From Adiantum capillus-veneris (lineage: Eukaryota; Streptophyta; Polypodiopsida; Polypodiales; Pteridaceae), in the NCBI GenBank assembly GCA_014529385.2, contig CM043966.1:87510087-87574086 (forward strand): 64,000 bases of DNA, written 5' to 3'. The notes beneath the pieces are model-generated. The model did no database searches and had not been told where the DNA came from. It saw only the letters and a list, made by a program, of their open reading frames with translations. Positions 53,456 to 64,000 of this stretch are shown piece after piece. Each line of letters begins with the position of its first letter. Position 1 is the first letter of the stretch. A program made the translations under genes and the position numbers.

Positions 53456-55609
53456 AAGATTGTGTGCTGGGTTTGCTCACTATATTGCATCTTATGTGCA
53501 TGGGTTGCTCATATCAACCTTGTGCTCTGTGAATGCTATCGTAAGTACATCAACATGGAGGTGATGTTGGAACCCTAGCCATGAATCAGTTCCATTTCCT
53601 ATTGAATGAAAGGAATGATTAGTTTTGTTCTGTATAGATGTTATGAGATGATCTTCACAGGGGGAACACTTGTTGCTTGTTGAGATGTATAAACCAGATA
53701 GTTGTCATACATTTTTCTTAATTTAGGTTCTCTTTTAGCTCGAAGTTGAACTGCAAGTATAATCTTGGAGTGGTATATATTAAAGGTCGGCAAATGAGGT
53801 ACAAAGTTTATGAGTAATGTTTTTCTTGGATTCTACTTCGAAGTTAATTGAGTAGAATCAGTATGTGATTTTTTGCTAGAGTTTGAGAGAGCATTGGTTG
53901 GCAGTGCCAACCAATGGTCTTATGGTCTTCCAATCATTCTCCAGTCCTTAGTATTTCACCTGTTCTACACAATCAACAAAGCTTAAGCATCAATCTTTTG
54001 CTCAATAGGCATCAAAATACTGTTGCCTATGTGGTGTTTGGCTACAAGAACGAGCCAATGGCCTTTAGTGACTAGCAGAATTTTTCAAGTTGAATCTTCA
54101 TAACTAGATTATGAAATATGTTTTCACATGTATTATTTACAATTTAAAATTTAGAAAAATTTCAAGGCAGTATTTTCATAACACTTGAGTCATATTTTAT
54201 ATTTAATCAATAAATTGACATGGGATTTTTTGATTCGAGTACACTTCGTTGAAACCTTGCACCTTGTACCCAACGCGCATTAATGATCGAAAGTAAAGGC
54301 TCTTTAGAATAAATTTAAGTCTGAATAAACTCAAAGCAATATCTTTGTCGACCGACATAAAAAACCCCTCGTTAGATAATAGGAGAAGATACAGTATGTT
54401 TTCTCTGAGTGGTGGATACGAAAGGCTACACACTACAGTATTGGTCATTCACGGAGAGGTGTTTCTTGTATACCATCTTTCTTGACGGAGATTATAGTTG
54501 CTAGGCATTACATTCTTGCTCTAGCATAAGATACTCTAATCTATTAATAGTGAAATACACTTTTGAACGGAGAAGTGCATGTTAATTAGGCAACTTGTTT
54601 GAGAATGGTCTTGCAAATTGAGCGAACAGCTTGCTCCTCTGGGACGTGATCTCTTTGGAAGAGAAATTGATTATGTTGGCTTCATGCTTGGCAAAAGTGG
54701 AGCTTTCATCCTCGGTATGTTCTAGATGGAATTTGAAGTTTTCCGCCTATTGGTCTAGAAACAATATACATCCTACCCCCATTGTTTACTCCTCATTCAT
54801 CTGCACTTGTTGTGACGATGTTGAGTACCTTTGCTTGTACAGATCTACCCACTCTGTTAACTATCATTTGTGACCACTTCAAATTCTCTTCTTGCAAGCA
54901 AAGTCGACTAATGGGATGAACCATAGATTACAGGAGCTTGACCATGGTGATCAAAGCAAACAATTGTAGGCTTATCATGTGTCATCAAGGTGTATTAAGG
55001 AAAATAAGAATGGTTACACAAGAAGGTCATCATCCTTCATATGTACCTCAAACATGGATGGAAAGGTGAAAGTATTAGTAGGAGATACACAACATTAGTA
55101 TTGAGAGTCATCAACGAACATTGTCTTTCTTGCATCATACCCAAAGAATGTAGAAAAATTTGTTATGGGCTTAAATATTTCCTCCACTCATGGGTCGTCT
55201 AATCTAAACAATTTCTTAACCTTGTAGGTGTGGCAGCCATCTTGACCCTACACAAAACATTACAAAGAACTGGTCCTCCTTTCTTATGTGAACATGTGAC
55301 CATTTGCCGAAGATTACAGTCCATTGCATTTGACTACATTTCAATATTATATATCTCTACAAGATTTTGCAACAAAAAACTTATGCAACCACGATGGAAA
55401 ATTAAAAAAAATTATATTTTTTGTATACAAAATGCACATGCATTCAAGGCCATTGAAATCAATGTAGAAACAAATCTAATATCACACTCAACATTAACCA
55501 ACAGATATAGCCTCATTTTTACAATTGACATTGTCATCTACCAGGTGTTCTTGCATTAATGAGATTTTGCACCTGTTTTTTCAACTAGTACGGCCGGCGG
55601 GATTCGCCC

Positions 55610-55651
<42 letters not shown>

Positions 55652-56400
55652 TGTGTGTTCGGAGGTTGCAAGGAACACTGTCAGACGAAGGAGCTAGTGA
55701 CACGTGTTGAGGGAGGGAGGAGATTCCTCCCCCTTTTATAATAGTATAGATATTTCGTATGAAGGACATGGAATAGAACCTTCTTCAACAAAAGTTTTTA
55801 AGGTGACTTAAAGTTTGAAAATTGTCCGTGAATTGTTCTTTCAAGAAGTGAGCATATTCACTTAAGCACATGGATGAATATAGTCTTGAGGGCATGCAGA
55901 CTAGAACTATGCTTACCATATGCAACATTGAATGGTCTTAGACCATGCTTGGATGCAAAAAAAAATATTTTACACAATAGTTTATTGGACATGCCAACTC
56001 ATACAACAATGCTTCCATGCCTAGCTCATATATAATGATTCAAGAATGGCCCTAGCATCATTTTTGCAACCAAGCACAATGATAAGAACCTTCTTTCTTT
56101 ATGCCACTAAAGTTTGAGGAGAAGCAATAAGGTAATTCTTTGAAAATTCTTCCAAGACATTAGCATCAAAAAAGATAGTATAAAAACCTTGACTTCATAG
56201 GTGTATGAAGTATTAAGAGAATCTAGACAAGAGCCATTTTGTATGTGTGAAATATAAGCGATCATAGGACCTTGCCTAGATTAAAAATAATTTTACAACA
56301 ATTTTAAAGCCAATGAAACTCACAAAAGTATTTGAAAATCTAACATGCATTGAGCACAAGAACCGTGACCCTAAAATTAGTTCTGAAATTTCAAGAGAAA
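53456..56400. other. DnaJ 3' flank and intergenic DNA
   Basis: 3' UTR sequence probably extends a few hundred bases after 53455 (AATGAAAGGAATG near 53607 is a weak polyadenylation context). Beyond that I see no gene. A TC microsatellite lies at about 55611-55647. ORFs here are short and lack motifs. Confidence 0.5.
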
Positions 56401-56470
56401 ATCTAGTAGTTTGCTTTGGGTATCCTTCCTTGGAAAAAAATGAAAAAAAAGTTTTGTAATTTGATGTATA

Positions 56471-56612
56471 TTGATGATTTTAAAGAGACCTTTTTCAAAA
56501 ATCTAATTGCTGGATGCATTATGGGCCTTGTGATTTGACTATTAATGATTTTAAAGAGGCCTTTTTCAAAAATCTGATTGTTGGATGCATTATGGGCCAT
56601 GTTGCACAATTG
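56471..56612. repeat. 71-bp tandem duplication
   Basis: TT(G/A)ATGATTTTAAAGAG through GGATGCATTATGGGCC occurs at 56471-56527 and 56542-56598, period 71. Confidence 0.85.
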
Positions 56613-57090
56613 AGATGCACTAGAGAGGATGGCCTTAGGTTACTGAGAGTTGATTGGCCCTACTTTATGAAAACTTTTTGAACTTGTTAGGGGTTCTAGT
56701 ATGGTGCCTAAGAAATTGAAAGAGGGGCTGATTTATCTCATCCCCAAGGAGGGGCAACATTATAAGACGGTGGAGTTCAATTACAATCGTCAAGAAGCTT
56801 AAACAATTTCTTAGCAAAGGTTGTAGGTTTGAGGATGTCGGCTTCCTTGGAAATTTGATGCATGGCACATAGATTGTGTCTATCAAGGAGCGTAGTATGC
56901 TTGGAAACATCGATAAAGGAGCATAGTATGTTTGGCAACATCTTCACATTTTGGGAGGCCACAAATTCATATGGAAGATAAGGAGTCGTTGATATTGCTT
57001 TTGCACTTTGAGAGAGCTTAAATTGAGTCGATTGAAGATTTCTTGAGGGAACTATGCTAAGAATGGGCTCCGCATTGGCATGGGTCAAGG
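56600..57090 (+). pseudogene. LINE (non-LTR) reverse transcriptase remnant
   Basis: Plus-strand fragments read MVPKKLKEGLIYLIPKEG, NNFLAKVVGLRMSASLE and LILLLHFERA followed by IESIEDFLREL. Order and spacing match the LINE RT segments that contain the LIPK, N-x-x-x-K-V-x-x-R and DFEKAYD motifs. Frame changes and stops are frequent. The upstream 71-bp duplication (56471-56612) may also be LINE-derived. Confidence 0.5.
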
Positions 57091-58415
57091 GAGTGGTAAT
57101 AGTGTATACCACTTTTCATAGTCACGCGCTAACTGCTCAAAGGAGAGGCCTAGAGTTTGTTTTGTTGGATCACACCATTGACGTGAGTGCATCTTGAATG
57201 CCAGTTTTTTAAAGCTAACCACTACAATTCTTTGTATTTTTCAAATATTTTGGATAAATAGTGATTTCATTGGATTTTTTCAAATTTGTACCATAAAGCT
57301 TCCCAAAATTTTAATAAAACGCAAGAAACTCCAAATTGAAAGTAGTATGGTGTTTCCAAGGATCCCCCAAACTACTCTAAATTTAAATAACCATGACAAC
57401 GCACAATCCTTTGTAAGGCTTAGTAAGAAACCCATGCCATCATCATCTACAAGCTCACGATGTCGGATCCAATCAACAATGAATTATATAGTCAATGCAT
57501 TAGCCTTATCAAACATCAGAACAACTATAGATCTTACAAGTATCAAGCTATGAAAATCTAATCAGGTTACACATCCAACCAAGTATTGTGCATATCCAAC
57601 CATCAACACCATCAGGTAATCAATACAGAGCCATAAAAATAGCCAAGTATGTGCAAGGTTATCTATAACCAGTAGTAAAAGATCACCTATCAGCTAGAAA
57701 GAAATATCTGTATAGTGATACCTTGGTCAACTTCAAGTTTAGAGGAAAATTCGAGACAGGTAGTCCCGCTCCAGCTTTATAGCTAGTATGGCATAAAGGG
57801 AACTTAGACATAGCATTAAATTGTAACAAAAAGCTTCCCAAAATAATACAAAAGTCCTTGACAGTAGAATAAGCAAAAACTTGCAAAGAAGACCCTTTCC
57901 CAAAATCCATGATGGTAACAGTGAGTAAAGCCCTCTATTTTCATCATGCCGCAAGTCAGCAAGCCTATGAACTTGAACCATTCAACACCTCTTCCTTTCT
58001 TGTAGTCAACAAAACTTACACTCTCTCACTTTGGCAATCAACAAAACTGAAATTGCAAGTCTAAGTAAGGGATAGAAATCCCTCAACTTTAAAGAGGAGT
58101 ATGCAAACCAAGACACATCCAGCTCCTCTAGCCAGTGAGACTAGGTCATGAAAGAAATCCCACCTAGTCAAGTAGGTACCTGCAAAGACACGGATTTACT
58201 TCCTCTTTTGGGATTTACTTCCCCATTAAACCAAGCCAAAAATTAAGGTTCACATTTATCAAACCAGAGGAAGAGATTGATGTAAGAAGGACTTGAGTAA
58301 GACCTAGTCCTTAAATCTAAGATAGAGGTGACTAGCACATGCAAATAACCACCCAACAATGCCCTATATAGGACCTTGGTCTTGCTATTTATAGGGTCCC
58401 CTTTACCACATGTCT
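57091..58415. other. Unassigned DNA left of G3
   Basis: I see no coding region, repeat or RNA gene. The longest frame is 119 codons with no motif. Confidence 0.4.
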
Positions 58416-59605
58416 TGTAACATTCAATGGTCTAGTAACTTGTGTGTAGCGGAAAATAACATAGACATAGTGAGCATTTCATTAAGAATAGATTCCTAAT
58501 GAGCATAGCAAGAGTGCTTGGATGAAGAGAGCAACAAAATCATAACACCTAGTTGGATAGGCATGAACAATACTTCAAAAAGAGAGAGAAATTAAGCTAT
58601 TGACAACAGTTGGGGACCAGATTTACATGGAGCCGGTCCCCCCTCCAAAAGGCTTTGTATTATAGGTTTCTCCCATCAAGGGAGACATTTTACAATACAA
58701 TACTTTGTGTTCCTTCAATAACTTGCTGGTGCAATCAAGATGGAAGCTTCAAACACCAAGCTCACACTTGAAAACACAACATCAATTCCCTCACGGTCTC
58801 AGACCCAAGACCTCACATACCTTCGAAACTGGTTAGAGCTAGCGGGGTATGAGAGTGGATCGAGAGGAAGAAGGAGTATTCTTACGAGAAAGAAGTATGT
58901 CTCCTCACATAATCACTCGTAATAGCTTAGCATAGCTTAGTAATTAGCATGGTAGAGGAGATGAGCATGCATTGAAGCTTGGCTATTCATTGGATTTGCA
59001 TCACAAAGCCAAGAGTTGTTGGTGTAGGCCTCCCTTCTCAAAAGCTTGGAGAAGATGATGAGCTTTCCATTAAAGCTTGGAGAAGGAGATAATATTCTTT
59101 ACTTCACACATGAGCTTGTGTGAGTGTGTGTGTGCGTGTGTGTTAATGCCTTGCAAAAATCAGTCCCCCCCCCTCTCTTGGTCGACCCCTCTTGCTATTT
59201 GCTCATGTTGGCATCCTATTGGCCCCTGCAAAGCTTAGCCAATGACAATTCAGAAGCATAAGTGATAGCATTGTGACATGTGTCCCCCTTTCCCCTTTTG
59301 TGAGAGCGTTAGGTATTTAAATAATGCAATCAAACTCTCATTGGACCTCTTAGTCTTCTGGCCAATAAGAATCAGGAAAGCCATTGGGCTGTTGAGTGCT
59401 CATTGGACCCCTTGGGAGACTGTTCAATAGTCTTTTAGAGAGCTTTATTTCTATTAGTTCTTTTCCTCCTTTGGATCCCTACTGTGACCGGTCTACCAGC
59501 CTAACCAATATTTTAGCTTTTTCTCCCCTGGTACTTCCCCATATTAAATGATCAGTTTAACATGAGAAAATCATTTAGGAGAATTAGAAATTAGTTATTA
59601 TGACA
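58416..59605 (-). repeat. G3 3' LTR
   Basis: TGTAACATTCAATGG...GTTATTATGACA, 1190 bp. Compared with G1 (20801-22537) it lacks one internal block of about 0.55 kb that includes the TG microsatellite; the junction is near 59460. Confidence 0.85.
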
Positions 59606-59939
59606 TTACCTCTCTCTTGAATCATAGTCTTCCTCGACTATGAGGTAGAGAAGATAAAGCCTAGTCATTAGTCTTTATTTCTAGCGGGTAGAGGATCCCT
59701 ATTTTACCCTACGACATCGTTCCAGAATGGATGACTAATCCATTTGGCACTTGAGAGCCTAAGCTGCCGCAAGCATGTCTGCGCATTAGTCTTATCAATC
59801 TTCCATAGTAGAGTGACAAGCTCTACTTGGTGTTTTGAAGACATCGTCTCCGCAAACTTGACCCTAAGCATGCATACTTCTTAACATTTGTGCACAATAA
59901 AGAAAAACAGAGTCTTATAAGACAAAAACTTTGTTCATT

Positions 59940-60130
59940 TTAAACATATTTACATTTGCTTACTCTAGGAAAGCATTGTAAGCATTGACAAGGTTTAGGT
60001 TATCCTTTAATTGTATGCCTTGCATCCATCTAGCATCTTCAAAAGGATAGTTCTTAAACTTAATAAGATACTGTCAGATAATCTTACCGCCTCTCAATAC
60101 CTTATCTTCATGTCAGAGAATGGACTCAGG
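59940..60130 (-). pseudogene. G3 chromodomain, decayed
   Basis: Colinear with the G1 chromodomain, but a TAG ends the frame right after EDQEEVL (60131) and further stops replace residues in the ILLHED and RRYLIKF segments. Confidence 0.8.
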
Positions 60131-62978
60131 CTACAACACCTCTTCTTGGTCCTCGATCTCCAGTGGGTCTTCAATAGTTGATTCTTGAGGTGGCTCTCCT
60201 TTGTAAGGCTTTAATAGGCTCACATGGAAAGCATTGTGTATGAGACAACGATTGGGCAACTTGAGTTGATAGGCCATCTTAGTTATTGGTCTAAGAATCT
60301 GGAAGGGACCATAGTACCTTTTTGCTAATTTAGCATAGAACTTTTGGTGTCCCGTAGGATTCTTGCCCGTTGTGTGCCTTAATCGAGCCTTGGGAAATTT
60401 AAGTAAGACCCAATCATTTTGGTTAAAGGCTTGAGCTCTTCTATGCTTATCAGCAGCAGCCTTTTGCCTTTGCTGTGAGATAGAGATAGCATCCTTAATC
60501 TTTTGGAAAGATTCTTGTAGGTCTTGGCTATACTCATCTACAGCAAAGATCTTCCCGTGTACCTTAAGTAGCAGGGGACTTTTAGATCTTCCCTCAATTA
60601 CCTCAGAAGGTGCTTTTTCAATGGGGGTATGCATAGTGTTATTGTAGGCATACTCCACTAACGGTAAGTACTTCTCCCATTGGGACCTTTGATCTACTTC
60701 TGTTACATAGGCTTTTAGTAGATCAAGAATTGTTAGGTTAGCTTTTTTACTTTGGCCATCCGTTTGTGGGTGGTGATAGGCCGAAGAGAAGTTTAACATT
60801 GTCCCTAAATTCTCAAAGAGACCCTTTTAGAAATTATGGTCATTCTAGAATCTCTATCGGACACTATGGACATTGGCAAGCCATGGTACTTGAAGATTTG
60901 TGATATGAAGAGGGTTGCCATTTGATGGGCTTTGATAGTCTTTTTGACAAGTATAAAATGAGCTTGTTTGCTGAACCTGTCTACTATCGTCCATATTCTT
61001 GTATTCCCATGGATAGACGAGCATGAGATTCGTACATTACTTTCTCAAGTAGTGATTTAGTAACGCATAGTCTATTGCGATAGAGAAGATAACCATCTTG
61101 TACGGTAAATGGTCCTTCTTTCTTCCCTAGTGCAAGGGCTGAAATCACATCTCTAAAATCGGGATCAACAGCGTATCATCTATCATAGAAGATAGATCAT
61201 TGTGAGTTGCTATGGAAACCGCATTTACTCTCGGTCGTCTTGAGAGTGCATCAGCTACTTGATTATGCTTGCCAACAATGTGAGCAATATGAAAATGAAA
61301 CTGCGAAAAGAAATTTGCCCACCTCATTTGTTTGTCGGAGAGCTTGGTCTGCGTCATGAAGTACTTAAGACTTTGATGATCCGTCCGCAGAATGAAAGGA
61401 GTCCCCAATAAATAGTGCTTCCACGAGTCTAAGGCATGTAGAACTACGAGGAGTTCCTTTTCATATATGCCTAGGGCTTGTTCAACAGGGTCGAGCCTTT
61501 GACTTTCGTAGGCTATGGCGTGCCCTTCTTGAAGTAAAAAAGCTCCAAGGCAATCACCACAAGCGTCGTATTGGACCTCAAATGGTTTTGAGAGATCCTG
61601 CAAATGTAAGCACAGGTTGAGAGATAAGCTTTTTGAAAGCATTGTTCTCCTTGGTAGACCATGTATACCTAACGTTTTTCTTTGTTAGGTCATGTAATGG
61701 TCCCGTGATTTGTGAGAACTTTTCTATGAAGCCTCTATAGTATGCGCACATACCTATAAAGCTTCTTAATTTATGTAGATTCCTTGGATTAGGCCATCCT
61801 TTTATTATCTCTAGCTTTGATGGATCCATTTGGATGCCATCTTGAGAGATAATGTGACCTAAATACTGAATCTCTTGTAAGAAAAATTCACTTTTGTTTC
61901 GATTGATATAAAGTTTATTCTCTCGTAGAACTTGAAATATTACCTGGAGGTGTTGCTTGTGTTCGTCTAGTAAATTAGAGTAGATGATTATATCATCAAA
62001 GAACACTCAAGTAAAGGTTCGGTGAGGCCTAAATAGCTTCTCCATCAAGCCGTTAAATGTGGATGGTGCATTGGTCAAGCCAAAAGGCATGACAATGTAT
62101 TTGTAAAGACCAAAAGTAGTGCGAAATGCGGTCTTTACAATGTCTTGATCAACTATCCTTATTTGATGGTAGCCACTTTTTGGGTCAATCATACGGAAGT
62201 AGGTTGACCCTTGTAGCTTATCAAATAGGTCTTCTACTCGTGGAACGGGAAACCTATTCTTGATAGTGATCCTATTTAGTGCTTTATAGTCGACACGCAT
62301 ACGATATGTGTTGTTTTTCTTTTGCACTAATAACATGGGTGAACAAAATGAAGATGAGCTAGGCCTAACCATGCCCTTCTCAACTAAATCATGCACTTGC
62401 CGCATAATCTCCTCTTGTTGAGCTTGGGAAACTCTATAAGGAGGTTTATTAGGCGGTGAACTTTCTGGAAGAAGTTCAATTGCATGGTCATCATTGCCTC
62501 GTTTAGGAGGTAGTTCACAAGGGATGTCGTCAATAAAAACATCTTGAAATCCCTTGAGAAAATTGGATAACTCTAATTCCGTGTGATTGTTTATATTTTC
62601 TTTTGCTAAAAGCATTAGGTTTATTTTGAGATTCTTTAACAAAAATCATGTACACGGAATAGAGCTCTTTATTGACTTATTGAAAGCTTGCGTATGTTCA
62701 ATGGGCATGGTGTTACCCAACTCCTTAGCATCTATGTACATATCTTTTTCCCTGAACCTAAAGTAGATTTGCCTTTCAGAGAATTTAACATTGGCAGCCA
62801 TGCGATCAAACCATGGTGCCCCTACGATTACATCCTCTTGCTTGAGAGGAGAGATAAAGAAGTCCTCCTTGTCCATGTAGCTTTGGATATGGAGCCTCAA
62901 TTTCCCAATTAAGGGAGCGACTGAGGCTTCTTGCCCCTTGAAAGCATCATCAGCCGGGTAGGACATCTCCCATCTCAT
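60131..62978 (-). pseudogene. G3 pol: protease, RT, RNase H, integrase
   Basis: Protease text ([20 protein letters not shown], then VIVGAPWFDRMAANVKF) lies at 62978-62646. RT occupies 62642-61640, with [32 protein letters not shown] and FFDDIIIYSN. A TGA just before FFDD (62009-62007) splits it. RNase H (61642-61145) has QYDACGDCLGAFLLQEGHA and TDHQSLKYFMTQ. Integrase lacks about 235 bp at 61018/61019, removing the zinc-binding end and first catalytic Asp. The C-terminal part (60799-60131) is open and reads HPQTDGQSKKANLTILD, where the catalytic Glu of GQSE is Lys. Confidence 0.93.
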
Positions 62979-63069
62979 AAGCTTGGAGGGCCTAGCTTGG
63001 TGGCCAACTCTGTGGATATGAAATTGTGAGTAGAACCAGGGTCAAAGAGAATAAAAGTATCATGTTGTC

Positions 63070-64000
63070 TTACCTTTCCCCAAGCATGGTATAGAGGAGA
63101 TCCTTTGTAGGGGCATCCTCTTCTTGCATTTCGACCAAGGTAGCTCTAGGAGGCTCATTTTTGTGTATTCTTGTGGGGGCAAGCACTATAGGAATGCCCT
63201 TGCTCCCCGTGCTTGAAACAACAGTTATCTTTACAATAACGCTCAAGCTCTTCAAGAGAGAGTTTATTTTTGGCTTTATAAACTCCCTTCTCCTTAGCTT
63301 TGTTGTTGTTGGCGTTGCCTTTAGGAGACTTTCGGACATTGTCCTTCCCCTTGGGCTCATTATTAGGTCCTTGTTCTCCATGGGCTTAATATTTCTCTTA
63401 GCCCCTTGTTGGAAATTGAGCATTTTCTTTGAAGGCTTCACCTGAAACTTTACTTGCTCTTCATGATGTTGGATGCTAAGAGTAGCAACCATTTCTTCTT
63501 GACTTATAGCCTTCCCCATGATTTCTTTATTATCTGGCTTGCCCTGAGTAATTTCTAGAATGCTTTGGATGTTATCTGCAATCATATTACACTTTGCTTC
63601 TTTATCCAATAGAGCATTACATCTGACACTTGGTCCTTTTGTACTGCTGAAAACTATAGCTATTCTCATTGGAGGTTCTATTGAAGAACTTTGTTCAGCT
63701 TTTGCCATGGTCTCATCTTGATCTAACTGTGCCTCTATGGAGGTGGTTTGAGACTTTGTTTTCCAATCCGACTTTTATCAGCTGCTTTAGCTGGCAATGT
63801 TTGGATCTTTGGACATCCTATTGTTTCCTAGTTGTCTGTGATTTTGAACTTTTTTACTTCTAACTTTGGTAGCATTCGCTGCTCAATAGCTTTCGTGCTT
63901 GCTCTTTGCTCTGTTTGATCTGCACTGGCTATTGCATGATTTGCTTTAAGCTCTTCTACAGTTTTGTTCAATGGAGATGAATCATCTTCAATAAGATCTG
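63070..64000 (-). pseudogene. G3 gag, C-terminal part
   Basis: The frame 63708-63070 covers a charged region (LSIQHHEEQVKFQVKPSKK) and ends [13 protein letters not shown], shared with G1. In another frame the nucleocapsid reads NNKAKEKGVYKAKNKLSLEE, then CCFKHGEQGHSYSAC. The second Cys of the CCHC knuckle is His here. This segment covers sequence that G1 has lost. It continues rightwards out of the window. Confidence 0.7.

Larger units (their letters stand above)
58416..64000 (-). mobile_element. Ty3/gypsy chromovirus G3, same family as G1 (runs off right edge)
   Basis: Order on the minus strand: gag (64000-63070), protease, RT, RNase H, integrase, chromodomain, purine tract (59606-59620), 3' LTR (59605-58416). 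The 5' LTR lies outside the window. It shows the uninterrupted sequence at the sites where copia-2 and the solo LTR entered G1. Older or more damaged than G1: many stops, plus a deletion of about 235 bp in integrase. Confidence 0.92.

Overview
The window is plant nuclear DNA made almost entirely of LTR retrotransposons, with one confident host gene. The evidence for a land plant is the set of plant-type Ty1/copia and Ty3/gypsy polyproteins, primer sites complementary to initiator tRNA-Met or of the TGGCGCC type, a chromodomain, and an intron-split type II DnaJ gene. The species cannot be read from the sequence. Dense nesting suggests a large, repeat-rich genome.

Layout. 1-4083: the 5' end of a minus-strand gypsy element (called G0 here) running off the left edge, with gag, a 1.8-kb leader carrying repeated 24-nt inverted repeats, a PBS and a 5' LTR. 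4151-4732: an old LTR of the G2 family. 4740-10437: scrambled copia debris on both strands, a trapped gypsy chromodomain and an internally deleted plus-strand copia element. 10515-50464: one old gypsy element (H, Tat/Athila-like, about 11 kb net) that has absorbed a series of later insertions. These are copia-1 (12308-18035), chromovirus G1 (20801-35143) and the gag-pro element G2 (37805-46740). G1 is itself interrupted by copia-2 (23138-28750) and a solo LTR (31991-32730). Four insertions have perfect 5-bp target-site duplications (TTGGA, TCTCC, GTTCG, TCATT). 50465-52062: gene-flanking DNA with microsatellites and a tRNA-like sequence. 52063-53455: a three-exon DnaJ gene on the plus strand. 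53456-58415: largely featureless DNA with a LINE reverse transcriptase remnant. 58416-64000: a second copy of the G1 chromovirus family (G3), running off the right edge; it serves as an empty-site reference for the insertions in G1.

Most unusual object. G2 is a complete, recently inserted LTR retrotransposon with a perfect TSD. It encodes Gag with an array of zinc-knuckle-like modules and a retropepsin, but no reverse transcriptase, RNase H or integrase. In their place is a 278-aa ORF with four W-[VI]-P-K repeats in a basic context, starting at a TAATG overlap with the gag-pro stop. It looks like a non-autonomous gag-pro retrotransposon with an accessory protein, presumably mobilised by the pol of another element. 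G0, which has the same type of PBS, is a candidate partner family.

All retroelement proteins seen carry stops or frameshifts, so no element in the window appears able to transpose alone. The DnaJ gene is the only reading frame that looks functional by ordinary criteria.
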